This document shows, piece after piece, positions 1-7,903 of a DNA stretch of 64,000 bases (positions within the stretch are counted from its first letter, which is position 1; every line of letters starts with the position of its first letter). Source of the DNA: Pseudothauera rhizosphaerae (GTDB lineage Bacteria; Pseudomonadota; Gammaproteobacteria; Burkholderiales; Rhodocyclaceae); contig NZ_SSOD01000012.1 of the NCBI RefSeq assembly GCF_004801305.1, positions 62,001 to 126,000 on the forward strand, in the 5' to 3' direction. The position numbers and the translations under genes are program-made. Below the pieces are notes generated by a model, which saw only the letters and a program-made list of their open reading frames with translations, was not told the DNA's origin and ran no database searches.

Positions 1-751
1 CCAGTTGCCCATCCACCCACGCCACCCCTATGTGGGGGATCTCGTGTTCACGGCCTTCTCCGGCTCCCACCAGGACGCCATCAGGAAGGGATTCGCCGCC
101 CAAAAGGCGGACGCCCCGTGGAACGTGCCCTACCTGCCCATCGACCCCGCCGACCTGGGCCGCAGCTACGACTCGGTGATCCGCGTGAACAGCCAGTCCG
201 GCAAGGGCGGCATCGCCTACCTGCTGGAGACCGAGTACGGCATCGCCATGCCGCGCCGCCTGCAGGTGGAGTTCTCCCGCGAGGTGCAGAAGGTGACGGA
301 TGCCACCGGCACCGAGATGAGCGCCGCGGCGATCTGGGAGCTCTTCAGCGCCACCTATCTCGCCACGGCTGAACCCGTGCGCTACGTGGAGCACCACCTC
401 TTCGAGCACGGGCAGATGCAGGGCATCCGCCTGGTGGTGGAGATCGCCGGCACGCGGCACCTGCTCAAGGGCGAGGGCAACGGCCCCATCGACGCCGCGG
501 TGCATGCGCTGCAGGGCGCCGGCATCCACGCCACCGTACGCAGCTACGAGGAACGCTCGCTGGCCCCCAGCCACGACGCCGGCGAAGCGCGCGCCTGCGC
601 CTTCCTGGAACTCACCGCGGACGGCCGCGGCGACCGCTACGGCGTGGGGCTGGACGGCAACATCGTCACCGCGTCCATCCGGGCGCTCGTGAGCGGTGTG
701 AACCGCCTCGGCGTGGAAGCCGCCGGCACGCCACGCACGCTGGCGGCCTGA
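1..751 (+). CDS. leuA: 2-isopropylmalate synthase, C-terminal part (5' end outside window)
   Basis: The open frame enters from the left edge (first full codon at 2) and stops at 751, giving about 249 residues. The sequence has the LeuA signature stretch that includes FSGSHQDAIRKG and the motif NSQSGKGG. It then has a C-terminal leucine-binding regulatory region containing VGLDGNIVTASIRALVSGVNR. LeuA condenses acetyl-CoA with 2-ketoisovalerate in the cytoplasm, the first committed step of leucine synthesis, and is feedback inhibited through this C-terminal domain. The catalytic TIM barrel lies outside the window. The stop is only 15 bases from the stop of the convergent peptidase gene, and I see no clear terminator between them. 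Confidence 0.93.
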   Translation, partial: QLPIHPRHPYVGDLVFTAFSGSHQDAIRKGFAAQKADAPWNVPYLPIDPADLGRSYDSVIRVNSQSGKGGIAYLLETEYGIAMPRRLQVEFSREVQKVTDATGTEMSAAAIWELFSATYLATAEPVRYVEHHLFEHGQMQGIRLVVEIAGTRHLLKGEGNGPIDAAVHALQGAGIHATVRSYEERSLAPSHDAGEARACAFLELTADGRGDRYGVGLDGNIVTASIRALVSGVNRLGVEAAGTPRTLAA

Positions 752-766
752 GCGGGACGAAAGGGT

Positions 767-2215
767 TCAGGGGCGCGCCGGCGCGTCCCCGAGCCGGCGT
801 TCCAGCAAGCGCAGGCGTTCCTCGATGGCGCTGCCCACGCGGATCTGCGGGTTGGAGTAGCCGTCGTCCTTGCCCGCCTCCTTCTCCCGCTGCTCGATCA
901 GCGGGCGCGCCGCGGCGTGGGCTTCGGCGAAGGAACGGGTGTGGCTGCGCAACTGCTCGTCGAACACGGCGCGGCCGAAGTAGGTCAGCTCGGAGCGGCG
1001 CCCGCAGCCGTAGGAGGTGTTCTCTGCGTCCGCTGCGGTCATCACCAGCGTGTGCTCGTCGGCCAGCGGCTCGATCCAGTTCCCCGAATAGCAGGCCGAC
1101 ACGGAGATGACCCGGTTGCGGATGCCCGCCTGGTCCAGCCACTGCTTGAGAATCTCCGGAGTGATCGCCTCCACCGTCATGGGCCAGAAGCTCGCCGCCA
1201 GTTCGCCATCCGCCGCGCCGTGGGAGGTCAGGTGCAGGAACAGGATGTCCTCCTCCCTGTCCATCAGGTGCGCCACGTGGTGGATGGCCCGCTCCAGGTT
1301 CAGCGGCGTCGCCCACGGCCACTGCTCCAGCGTGTCCACGCTGTTGACCAGTTGCAGGGTGTGGCGGCCGGCGCCGAAGCGCTGCTGCATGACCTCGGCC
1401 ACCATGGCGCTTTCGCGGCGGAACACGTCCTCGTAGCCGTAGGGCGCGAAGGTCAGCGCGTACAGCTCCACCTCGCCGGGGCGCTGGCCTTCCAGCTCCT
1501 GCAGGCGCTCGGCGAGCAGCTTGGGCTGGCGTTCCATCAAGCCTTGAGTCAGGCGCAGCCATTCGCGCTTGTCGGACGACTCGCTGTCGGACTCCCGGGC
1601 CACCCATAGGGCTTCCCCGTTCTGGCTGCCCTCGAATACATTCATGCCCAGCACCAGCACCGCCGCCCCGGCGGCCAGCACCCGGCGCCCGGTGCCGCGC
1701 ATCAGCACCAGCCAGTGGGCCAGGCCCATCACGCCCAAGGCGGCGATCCATGCGCCCCACCACACCATGGGTGGAACCACCTCCTGCGGCACCCGCACCG
1801 CCAGGGCGCCCAGCGGCAGGAAGACGACCGCGAGGAAGCAGCCCTGGGCCAGCAGCAGGCAGAACAGGTGTGCCGCGCCGGGTGCGCGGATCGCAGGGTC
1901 GCCGGTGCGGCGCAGGTACAGCGCATAGCACAGCCAGGCCGCCAGCAGGGTGCTCAGCCAGCCGAAGAGCAGCGTGCGCAGATTGAAGTCCGCCGGCCCC
2001 ACCACCCACAGGCGCTGCAGCCCGACCGCAGCGCCCACGCTGATGGCGAACAGGACGAGCATGACCGCGGGGCCGGCAACGAGCCCCTCCCAGCGCGGGC
2101 GCCGCAATACGCCCGTGCGCACGCCCTCGCGCAGCCAGTACAGCGCCTGGATGGCCAAGCCGTCCCGCACCGTGGCGGGCGTCGCGCCCGACTCTGTCGT
2201 CGTCGTTCGATCCAT
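767..2215 (-). CDS. membrane-anchored C13 family (legumain-like, caspase-fold) cysteine peptidase
   Basis: 482 residues. The N-terminal half carries about five hydrophobic segments (roughly residues 47-67, 82-101, 116-140, 151-172 and 178-194). The C-terminal half is a clan CD peptidase domain with the paired catalytic motifs LTSHGAADG (His332) and SVSACYSG (Cys375), in the usual order and spacing for family C13. Eukaryotic members are legumain and the GPI8 transamidase. Functions of the bacterial membrane-bound forms are poorly known, so substrate and role are not assigned. By the positive-inside rule the soluble domain could face either side; I cannot decide. The gene lies 50 bases downstream of the ECF42 sigma gene on the same strand, so co-transcription is likely. 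Its Shine-Dalgarno overlaps a small hairpin (2226-2244). Confidence 0.8.
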   Translation of the reverse strand: MDRTTTTESGATPATVRDGLAIQALYWLREGVRTGVLRRPRWEGLVAGPAVMLVLFAISVGAAVGLQRLWVVGPADFNLRTLLFGWLSTLLAAWLCYALYLRRTGDPAIRAPGAAHLFCLLLAQGCFLAVVFLPLGALAVRVPQEVVPPMVWWGAWIAALGVMGLAHWLVLMRGTGRRVLAAGAAVLVLGMNVFEGSQNGEALWVARESDSESSDKREWLRLTQGLMERQPKLLAERLQELEGQRPGEVELYALTFAPYGYEDVFRRESAMVAEVMQQRFGAGRHTLQLVNSVDTLEQWPWATPLNLERAIHHVAHLMDREEDILFLHLTSHGAADGELAASFWPMTVEAITPEILKQWLDQAGIRNRVISVSACYSGNWIEPLADEHTLVMTAADAENTSYGCGRRSELTYFGRAVFDEQLRSHTRSFAEAHAAARPLIEQREKEAGKDDGYSNPQIRVGSAIEERLRLLERRLGDAPARP

Positions 2216-2225
2216 GGGTTCCGTC

Positions 2226-2244
2226 TCCCGGCAGAAGGCCGGGA
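2226..2244 (-). promoter_or_regulatory. hairpin overlapping the ribosome binding site of the C13 peptidase gene
   Basis: On the minus strand TCCCGGC and GCCGGGA form a perfect 7-bp stem with a 5-nt loop. The 3' arm overlaps the GGGAGA Shine-Dalgarno (2224-2229), which sits 9 nt before the ATG at 2215. Folding would partly hide the ribosome site. A regulatory role is inference. Confidence 0.4.
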
Positions 2245-2265
2245 TTATGCATCAAACATGAATGC

Positions 2266-3540
2266 CTAGTCGTTCACGGGGCCGGCGCTTTCCAGCGCCT
2301 GCAGGCGGCGCGCCAGGAAACGGCGCTCGGCGGCGTGGCGCGACAGGTCCAGCGCACGGCGATAGGCGGCGCAGGCTTCCTCGATGCGGCCGAGCCGCCG
2401 GCACAACTCGGCCTGGGCGGCCTGGGCCGGGCCGTAGGCCCCCGCTTCCCCGTGCCCGAGCAGCGCGTCGAGCAGCGCCAGCCCGGCGCCGCTGCCGTCG
2501 CGCATCGCCACCGCCACCGCCCGGTTCAGTTCCACCACCGGCGACGGCGCCAGGCGCAGCAAGGCATCGTAGAGGTCCACGATCTGCGCCCAGTCGGTAT
2601 CGGCCGCGCAGGCGGCCTCCGCATGTACGGCGACGATGGCCGCCTGCAGCGTATACCGGCCGCAGCCGCGGCTGCCCAGCGCTTCATCCACCAGCACGCA
2701 GGCTTCGGCGATCAGCAGCGCATCCCAGCGGCTGCGGTCCTGCTCGGCCAAGGGTACCGCTTCGCCCTGGGGCGTAGTGCGCGCCGGGCGGTGCGCCTCG
2801 GTGAGCAGCATCAGCGCGAGCAGGCCGCGCACCTCCGCCTCCGGGAGCAGTTCGGCCAGTTCCCGCCCCAGGCCGATGGCCTCGATCGCCAGGTCGGCGC
2901 TGGCCGGCGCGGTGGCGGCCGACGCGAGGCAACCCGCGTCGAACATCTGGTGGATGACCTGCAGCACCAGTTCCAGGCGCCCCGCCAGTTCGCCGGGCGG
3001 CGGCAGCTCGTAGGGCAGACCCAGCGCGCGGATGCGCTTTCTGGCCCGCGCGATGCGCTGCGCCATGGTGGACGCCGGGGTCAGGAAGGCGGCGGCCACT
3101 TCCGCCGTGCTCAGCCCGCATGCCTCGCGCAGGGTCAGCGCCACGCGCGCCTGCGCCGGCAAGGCCGGGTGGCAGCACAGGAAGATCAGACGCAGACGGT
3201 CTTCGGCCGGGAATTCCGCATCCGCGTCCACCTCCGGCTCGCGGGCGCCCGTTTCGATGTGCCGGGCGAGCTTCGCCAGCGCGGGTTCAAGGTGAGCGCG
3301 CTCGCGCAGCCGGCCGAGTGCGCGCGAGCGCCCGGCGCATACCAGCCAGGCCCGCGGGCTGGACGGCAGGCCGTCGCACGGCCATTGGCGCGCGGCGGCG
3401 AGGAAGGCTTCGCGGAGCGCCGCCTCGGCGAGATCGAAATCCCCCAGCAGACGGATCAGCGTCGCCTTCACCCAGCGCGCCTCGGCCCGGCAGATGCCCT
3501 CGATGGCCGCCTGCAGCGGTCCGGCTGTGTACTCTCCCAT
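2266..3540 (-). CDS. ECF sigma factor of the ECF42 type (C-terminal TPR/DUF6596 extension)
   Basis: 424 residues, about twice the length of an ordinary ECF sigma factor. Region 2 lies near residues 10-75. Region 4 lies near 105-165 and includes CGLSTAEVAAAFLTPASTMAQRI and RARKRIRALG. The remaining 250 residues are a helical extension with the segment VLQVIHQMFDAG and TPR-like repeats near the end (YGPAQAAQAELCRRLGRIEEACAAYRRAL). This architecture defines the ECF42 group, in which the C-terminal extension is needed for activity and no classical anti-sigma factor is used. These sigmas usually sit beside DGPF/YCII-domain genes; none is visible here. The downstream same-strand gene is the C13 peptidase. 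ATG at 3540; no strong Shine-Dalgarno is obvious. Confidence 0.85.
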   Translation of the reverse strand: MGEYTAGPLQAAIEGICRAEARWVKATLIRLLGDFDLAEAALREAFLAAARQWPCDGLPSSPRAWLVCAGRSRALGRLRERAHLEPALAKLARHIETGAREPEVDADAEFPAEDRLRLIFLCCHPALPAQARVALTLREACGLSTAEVAAAFLTPASTMAQRIARARKRIRALGLPYELPPPGELAGRLELVLQVIHQMFDAGCLASAATAPASADLAIEAIGLGRELAELLPEAEVRGLLALMLLTEAHRPARTTPQGEAVPLAEQDRSRWDALLIAEACVLVDEALGSRGCGRYTLQAAIVAVHAEAACAADTDWAQIVDLYDALLRLAPSPVVELNRAVAVAMRDGSGAGLALLDALLGHGEAGAYGPAQAAQAELCRRLGRIEEACAAYRRALDLSRHAAERRFLARRLQALESAGPVND

Positions 3541-3665
3541 GATTCATCCGGGCCTCGGGGCCCCCAATCCAATCCGTTGCTTCATCGTAGGATACCCGCG
3601 GCGTTTCGCCGAAAGAAATAGGGTTTGTACGGCATTTTCCCTGCCGGCCTGCCGATCCGTCCGCT

Positions 3666-5165
3666 TCAGCGGCGCGCGATGTCCTGGAGCCCCATCGCCA
3701 TCCGCAGCCGCCGCACCGCCTCCGTCGCCTGGCGCTCGTCCAGGTTGCCGTAGCCCAGTACCAGGCCGTTGCAGGCGAGCGGCGGCAAGGCGTAGCGCGA
3801 CAGCGGCCGCACGCCCAGGCCCAGGGCGGCGGCGCGGCGGGCGATCTCGCCGTCGGGCAGGTCCGGCGGCAACCACAGGGTGAGATGCAGCCCCGCCTCG
3901 CCGCCGGTGACGGCCAGCTCCGGACCGGGCCGGCGCACCAGCGCCTCGCGCAGCGCGGCCTGGCGGCGTTCGTAGTGGCGGCGGGTGCGGCGCAGGTGGG
4001 CGGTGTAGTGGCCGCGGCGGATGAAATCCGCCAGTGCCGCCTGCTCAATGGCATGGCCGGGGCGGGTGGCCTGGACGGCGGCGCGCACGAAGTCTGCAGC
4101 CAGCGCCTGCGGCACCACCAGGTAGCCCATGCGCAGGCCCGGATAGAGCGTCTTGCTGAAGGTGCCGGCATACACCACCGGCGCGTCCGGCTGCAGGCCG
4201 AAGAGCGCCGGCAGCGCCGGGGCGCCGCGGCGGAACTCGCTGTCGTAGTCGTCTTCCACGATCCAGGCGCCCGCCGCCCGCGCGCCGTCGAGCAGCGCCA
4301 GGCGGCGCGCCAGGCTCATCACCCGGCCGGTCGGATACTGGTGGGAGGGGGTGAGCAGGATCAGGCGCGGGCGGTGCGCCTGCCAGTCCGCCGCGGCCGG
4401 CGCGGCGCCGGCCGCGTCCACGGCCAGTGGGTGCAGGCGCAGCCCGGCCAGGCCGAGCACCGTGCGCGCGGCCGGATAGCCGGGGTTCTCCACCCACGCG
4501 GTGTCGCCCGCGTCCGCCAGCAGGCGGGCACCCAGGTCCAGCCCGGCCTGGGTGCCGCCGGTGATCACGATCTGATCGGCGCGTACCGCGAAACCGCGCT
4601 CCGCGCACAGGTGTTCCGCCAGCGCCGCACGCAACCCTTCCTCGCCGCCGTGGGGCGCGTAACCGAGGCGGTGCGGGGTGGCGGCGCGCCAGGCGCGCTC
4701 CAGGCAGGCCCGCCAGGCGCGGAAGGGGAACAGGCCGAAATCCGGCAGGCCGGGGGCGAGCAGCAGGGTCTCGCCCTCCGCCCCGGCCTCGGGCCGCAGC
4801 GCCGCGGCGGCCCGGCGGGAGAGGCCGGGCAGGACGGCCGCGCGCGCCTCGGTGCGGGGCGGCGGCGCGGCCAGTTGTGCCACCCGGGTGCCATGGCGGC
4901 CGGCGGCCAGGCAGCCTTCCGCCGCCAGTTGCTCGTAAGCGTACAGCACGGTGTTGCGCGCAATGTTCAACTCTGCCGCCAGGCTGCGGCTCGCCGGCAG
5001 GCGGATGCCGGGCGCCAGCCGGCCGTCCACGATGGCCGCGCGCAGGCGCTGGTAGATCAGTTGCTGGCGCGGCAGGCCGGCCGGCACGGGCTCGGCCAGC
5101 AGCCAGTGGAAACCGCCTGCCGCACTGGCGGCCGGCGGGAGAGGCTGGCGGGGCGGGGTCGGCAT
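3666..5165 (-). CDS. MocR/PdxR-type GntR regulator with aminotransferase-like domain
   Basis: 499 residues. Residues 34-95 form a GntR winged helix with the recognition segment LPASRSLAAELNIARNTV. Residues from about 130 to the end are a fold-type I aminotransferase domain with the PLP pocket intact: VENPGYPAAR, the aspartate in VEDDYDSEF and the Schiff-base lysine in YAGTFSKTLYPG (Lys338). MocR proteins sense PLP or amino-acid adducts and regulate divergently encoded genes. Here the divergent neighbour is a PNPOx-like flavin protein, so vitamin B6 or flavin-linked regulation is a reasonable inference. No pdxST genes are nearby, so the specific name PdxR is not justified. Confidence 0.9.
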   Translation of the reverse strand: MPTPPRQPLPPAASAAGGFHWLLAEPVPAGLPRQQLIYQRLRAAIVDGRLAPGIRLPASRSLAAELNIARNTVLYAYEQLAAEGCLAAGRHGTRVAQLAAPPPRTEARAAVLPGLSRRAAAALRPEAGAEGETLLLAPGLPDFGLFPFRAWRACLERAWRAATPHRLGYAPHGGEEGLRAALAEHLCAERGFAVRADQIVITGGTQAGLDLGARLLADAGDTAWVENPGYPAARTVLGLAGLRLHPLAVDAAGAAPAAADWQAHRPRLILLTPSHQYPTGRVMSLARRLALLDGARAAGAWIVEDDYDSEFRRGAPALPALFGLQPDAPVVYAGTFSKTLYPGLRMGYLVVPQALAADFVRAAVQATRPGHAIEQAALADFIRRGHYTAHLRRTRRHYERRQAALREALVRRPGPELAVTGGEAGLHLTLWLPPDLPDGEIARRAAALGLGVRPLSRYALPPLACNGLVLGYGNLDERQATEAVRRLRMAMGLQDIARR

Positions 5166-5167
5166 GG

Positions 5168-5211
5168 TGGCTCCATGATCTGAGGGTCCGGTGGAACTAT
5201 GGATGGTGCCA
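5168..5211. promoter_or_regulatory. imperfect inverted repeat, candidate MocR operator
   Basis: TGGCTCCAT (5168-5176) and ATGGTGCCA (5203-5211) are inverted with one mismatch and a 26-bp spacer. They lie in the 111-bp region between the divergent MocR and PNPOx-like genes. The repeat begins 3 bp from the MocR start codon, where autorepression would be expected. Confidence 0.35.
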
Positions 5212-5276
5212 CGCAGATTCTAGTCTTGCGACCACGGCCGCCGAGCGTGCGGCCCTTTCGCCCACGGAGCCTGCCC

Positions 5277-5927
5277 ATGACGCACCCCCGCCCGTCCCCC
5301 TCCCTTGCCCCCTCCTCCCGCACCCGCGTGCGCCGCCTGCCGGACCGCGCGCACTACGACTTCGACACCGTCGCGGCGGTGGTCGACGCATCCCGCCTAT
5401 GCACCATCGCCTTCGCCTGGAACGGCTCGGTGCATGCGCTGCCCACCGCGCACTGGCGCGACGGCGACCACCTCTACATCCACGGCGCGCGCGCCTCGCG
5501 CATGCTGCAGGCGCTGGTGCAGGACGAATGCTGCGTCAGCGTGGCGCGGGTGGACGGGCTGGTGTTCGCCCGCTCGGCCTTTCACCATTCCATGAACTAC
5601 CGTTCCGCGGTGATCTACGGCCGCTTCGAGGCGGTCGAGGACGCGGCGGCCAAGGAGGCCGCCCTGCGCGCCTTCATCGAACGCCTGGCGCCGGGGCGGT
5701 GGACGCAGTTGCGCCCGGTGAGCGCCAAGGAAGTCCACGCCACCACCGTGCTGCGCCTGCCGCTCGCGGAAGCCTCGGTCAAGATCCGCGACTGGGGCGT
5801 CAAGGACGATGCCGAGGACATGGACTGGCCGGTCTGGGCCGGCGTGGTGCCGCTGGACGTGGTCACCGGCCCGCCGCAGACCGACCCGGCGAGCGTGGTG
5901 GGCGCGGCCCCTGCCGTCCCGGCCTGA
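5277..5927 (+). CDS. pyridoxamine 5'-phosphate oxidase-like FMN-binding protein
   Basis: 216 residues from the ATG at 5277, chosen because GGAG (5266-5269) lies 7 bases upstream. An in-frame ATG at 5199 would add 26 low-complexity residues without a ribosome site. The protein has the split-barrel pattern of the PNPOx-like family: an early strand LCTIAFAWNGSVHALP, then HLYIHGARASRMLQAL, then HHSMNYRSAVIYGRFEAV, and a C-terminal KIRDWGVKDDAEDMDWPVWAG. Such proteins bind FMN and are often encoded opposite MocR regulators; many are flavin reductases or of unknown substrate. Classical PdxH activity is not supported. It converges with the PilJ-like gene with a 20-base gap. Confidence 0.82.
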   Translation: MTHPRPSPSLAPSSRTRVRRLPDRAHYDFDTVAAVVDASRLCTIAFAWNGSVHALPTAHWRDGDHLYIHGARASRMLQALVQDECCVSVARVDGLVFARSAFHHSMNYRSAVIYGRFEAVEDAAAKEAALRAFIERLAPGRWTQLRPVSAKEVHATTVLRLPLAEASVKIRDWGVKDDAEDMDWPVWAGVVPLDVVTGPPQTDPASVVGAAPAVPA

Positions 5928-5947
5928 AGCGGACCGGCGCCATCCCG

Positions 5948-6742
5948 TTACAGGCTCTCGTAGAGCCCGACGACGACTTCCATGCTTTCCAGGATGCGCT
6001 CGCTGGTGGTGGCCACATTGAGGGACCGCTTCGCGGTGCTCTCTTCCCGCTGGTCCAGCGCATCCCTGAAGAACAGCCATTGCTGCTCGACCAGTTGCAG
6101 TTCGCGGCGCAGGTTGTCGGTATTGCTGGACGCCGCGTTGAGTTCGCGCAGCGCCGCGGTGAATTCCTTGCGCGCGGTGTTCAGTTTGCCGGCGAGGTCC
6201 GGCTCCGCAACCTGCCACGACTGGGCGTGATACAGCTTCGCCATGCGCTGCGACAGCATGCGCTGGCGCCCGGACAGGTTGACGAGATGGCCCGCGGTGC
6301 TGCCCGCGTGCTTTTCCAGCAGGCGAGTGGCCTGGTCGGCCAGCGCCAGCACGTCGTCGGACAGCCGCAATACCGTGGCGGCGCCCTCGCGGCTCGGCGG
6401 CTTGCCGATCAGCGCATCCTTGTAGGCCAGCCAGCGCGCTTCGAGCTGCAGGCAGGTGTCGCGGATCTCGCCGGTCGGGGCAAAATTCTTCAGTTCCACC
6501 AGTTGCCGGTCGAACAGCGCCATGGACTGTTCGAGGACGCGCCGGGAGCGGGGCACATCCACCTGCAGGCCGATCTGCAGATAGGCCTTGGCCATGCGCT
6601 GGGACAGCATGCGTTCCCGGCCGGCCTTGTTGATGGCGGTATTCAGGTCGGTGATCTGGGCCTGCGCGCCGGCGGGGATGACGAGCAGCGCGCACGCTGC
6701 CAGCATCGGCAGCAGGCATCGGGTGAGGCGGATGAGGGACAT
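5948..6742 (-). CDS. secreted protein with two PilJ/NarX-type N-terminal sensor repeats
   Basis: 264 residues with a signal peptide (hydrophobic segment about 9-24, likely cleavage after AGAQA). The mature part contains two related modules. Residues 36-53 read AINKAGRERMLSQRMAK and residues 153-170 read LVNLSGRQRMLSQRMAK. They resemble the P-box of the nitrate/nitrite sensors NarX and NarQ and the PilJ N-terminal domain (PF13675). There is no later transmembrane segment and no kinase, HAMP or chemotaxis signalling domain, so this looks like a soluble periplasmic binding or sensor protein. What it binds is unproven; nitrate or nitrite is an inference supported by the FNR-like promoter just upstream. 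It has no partner kinase in the window. Confidence 0.8.
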   Translation of the reverse strand: MSLIRLTRCLLPMLAACALLVIPAGAQAQITDLNTAINKAGRERMLSQRMAKAYLQIGLQVDVPRSRRVLEQSMALFDRQLVELKNFAPTGEIRDTCLQLEARWLAYKDALIGKPPSREGAATVLRLSDDVLALADQATRLLEKHAGSTAGHLVNLSGRQRMLSQRMAKLYHAQSWQVAEPDLAGKLNTARKEFTAALRELNAASSNTDNLRRELQLVEQQWLFFRDALDQREESTAKRSLNVATTSERILESMEVVVGLYESL

Positions 6743-6818
6743 CGTGGGTCTCCGTACGCGAGGCCGGCGGGCGCGGGCCTGCCGGGCGGCGAACGGGGTA
6801 TGTCCGCGCGCGGGGAGG

Positions 6819-6861
6819 AGTCTAGGGCGGCAGCACGGTATTTTTTTATGATTTCAATCAA
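6819..6861 (-). promoter_or_regulatory. FNR/ANR-type box and -10 element for the PilJ-like gene
   Basis: On the minus strand TTGAT-TGAA-ATCAT (6848-6861) matches the FNR/ANR/DNR consensus TTGAT-N4-ATCAA at 9 of 10 positions. TAGACT (6819-6824) fits a -10 box. If transcription starts near 6812, the box is centred about 42 bp upstream, the class II activator position. No comparable -10 box lies at the right distance on the plus strand toward the ligase gene. Confidence 0.62.
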
Positions 6862-6988
6862 ATCGGGTATGCCGGTCTGGACGGCCGGGGCGGGTGCGGC
6901 GCGGGCCGGCGATCTTTCGCGGAGGCACTGGCCCGCAGACGGCAATCCCCATAGAATCACTGAAGCATATTCCATGGAGATTGACAGA

Positions 6989-7840
6989 ATGCCGCCGCAC
7001 TTCCGCTCCATCGTACTGGCCCTGCTGCTGGCCGCCGGCTGGCCGTCCTCCGTCGTGGCGGAGGCGCCCGCGCCGGCGGTCATGCTGGCCGAACGCTACC
7101 GCACGGACATCGACCCCGCCGCCTACTGGGTCAGCGAGAAGCTCGACGGCGTGCGCGCGATCTGGGACGGCCACGGCCTGCGCCTGCGCAGCGGCGCGGC
7201 CATCGCTGCGCCGGCCTGGTTTGTCGCCGCCCTGCCGCCCGAACCCCTGGACGGCGAACTGTGGATGGGCCGGCGCAGCTTCGACCGCCTGTCCGGCCTG
7301 ATCCGCCGCAATGCGCCGGACGACCCCGCGTGGCGGGAGGTGCGCTACATGATCTTCGACCTGCCCGGCGCAGCCGGCGATTTCAGCGCCCGCCTGGCCC
7401 GCCTGCGCCGGATCGTGGATGGCCGCGGCGCGGCCTGGCTGCAGGCGGTGCCGCAGCACCGGGTGGCCAACCACAGCGCCCTGCAGCGCCGGTTCGAGGA
7501 AACGGTGCGCGGCGGCGGCGAGGGCCTGATGCTGCACCGGGCCGATGCGCAGTGGATGCCGGGGCGCAGCAGCGCGCTGCTCAAGCTCACCCCCTGGCAG
7601 GACGCCGAGGCGCGCGTGCTCGCCCATCTGCCGGGCAAGGGCCGGCTACGGGGCATGACCGGCTCCCTGCTGGTGGAAACCCCGGACGGCCGCCGCTTCC
7701 GCCTGGGCAGCGGCCTCACCGACGCCCTGCGGCGCGACCCGCCGCCCCTCGGCACCCTGGTCACCTACCGCTACCGCGACCTCACCCCCTCCGGCCTGCC
7801 GCGCTTTCCCCGTTTCCTGCGCCCGCGCGACCTGCCTTGA
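6989..7840 (+). CDS. ATP-dependent DNA ligase, periplasmic LigE type
   Basis: 283 residues from the ATG at 6989, preferred because GGAGA (6976-6980) precedes it by 8 bases; the in-frame ATG at 6974 overlaps that site. An N-terminal signal peptide (residues about 7-24, ending SSVVAEA) predicts export. Nucleotidyltransferase motifs are present: motif I EKLDGVRA with the AMP-accepting Lys51, LDGELW (motif III) and GEGLMLHR (motif IV). A short OB domain follows (GKGRLRGMTGSLLVET). Motif V reads LLKLTP, so the second lysine common in this motif is a threonine here. This is the minimal bacterial LigE type, which lacks extra DNA-binding domains and is proposed to act in DNA uptake or extracellular DNA. 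The main replicative ligase would be NAD-dependent LigA elsewhere. Confidence 0.85.
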   Translation: MPPHFRSIVLALLLAAGWPSSVVAEAPAPAVMLAERYRTDIDPAAYWVSEKLDGVRAIWDGHGLRLRSGAAIAAPAWFVAALPPEPLDGELWMGRRSFDRLSGLIRRNAPDDPAWREVRYMIFDLPGAAGDFSARLARLRRIVDGRGAAWLQAVPQHRVANHSALQRRFEETVRGGGEGLMLHRADAQWMPGRSSALLKLTPWQDAEARVLAHLPGKGRLRGMTGSLLVETPDGRRFRLGSGLTDALRRDPPPLGTLVTYRYRDLTPSGLPRFPRFLRPRDLP

Positions 7841-7903
7841 GGCGCCCCACGCGCCGCGTCCTGCGCTAAGCTGCAAGCGACGCCCAGCGTAGCGGAGCCC
7901 TGC

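Noticed and set aside
4877-6988. A long in-frame extension upstream of the DNA ligase
   Set aside because: It runs across the MocR, PNPOx-like and PilJ-like genes in the wrong frame. The ligase has its own start and signal peptide at 6989.
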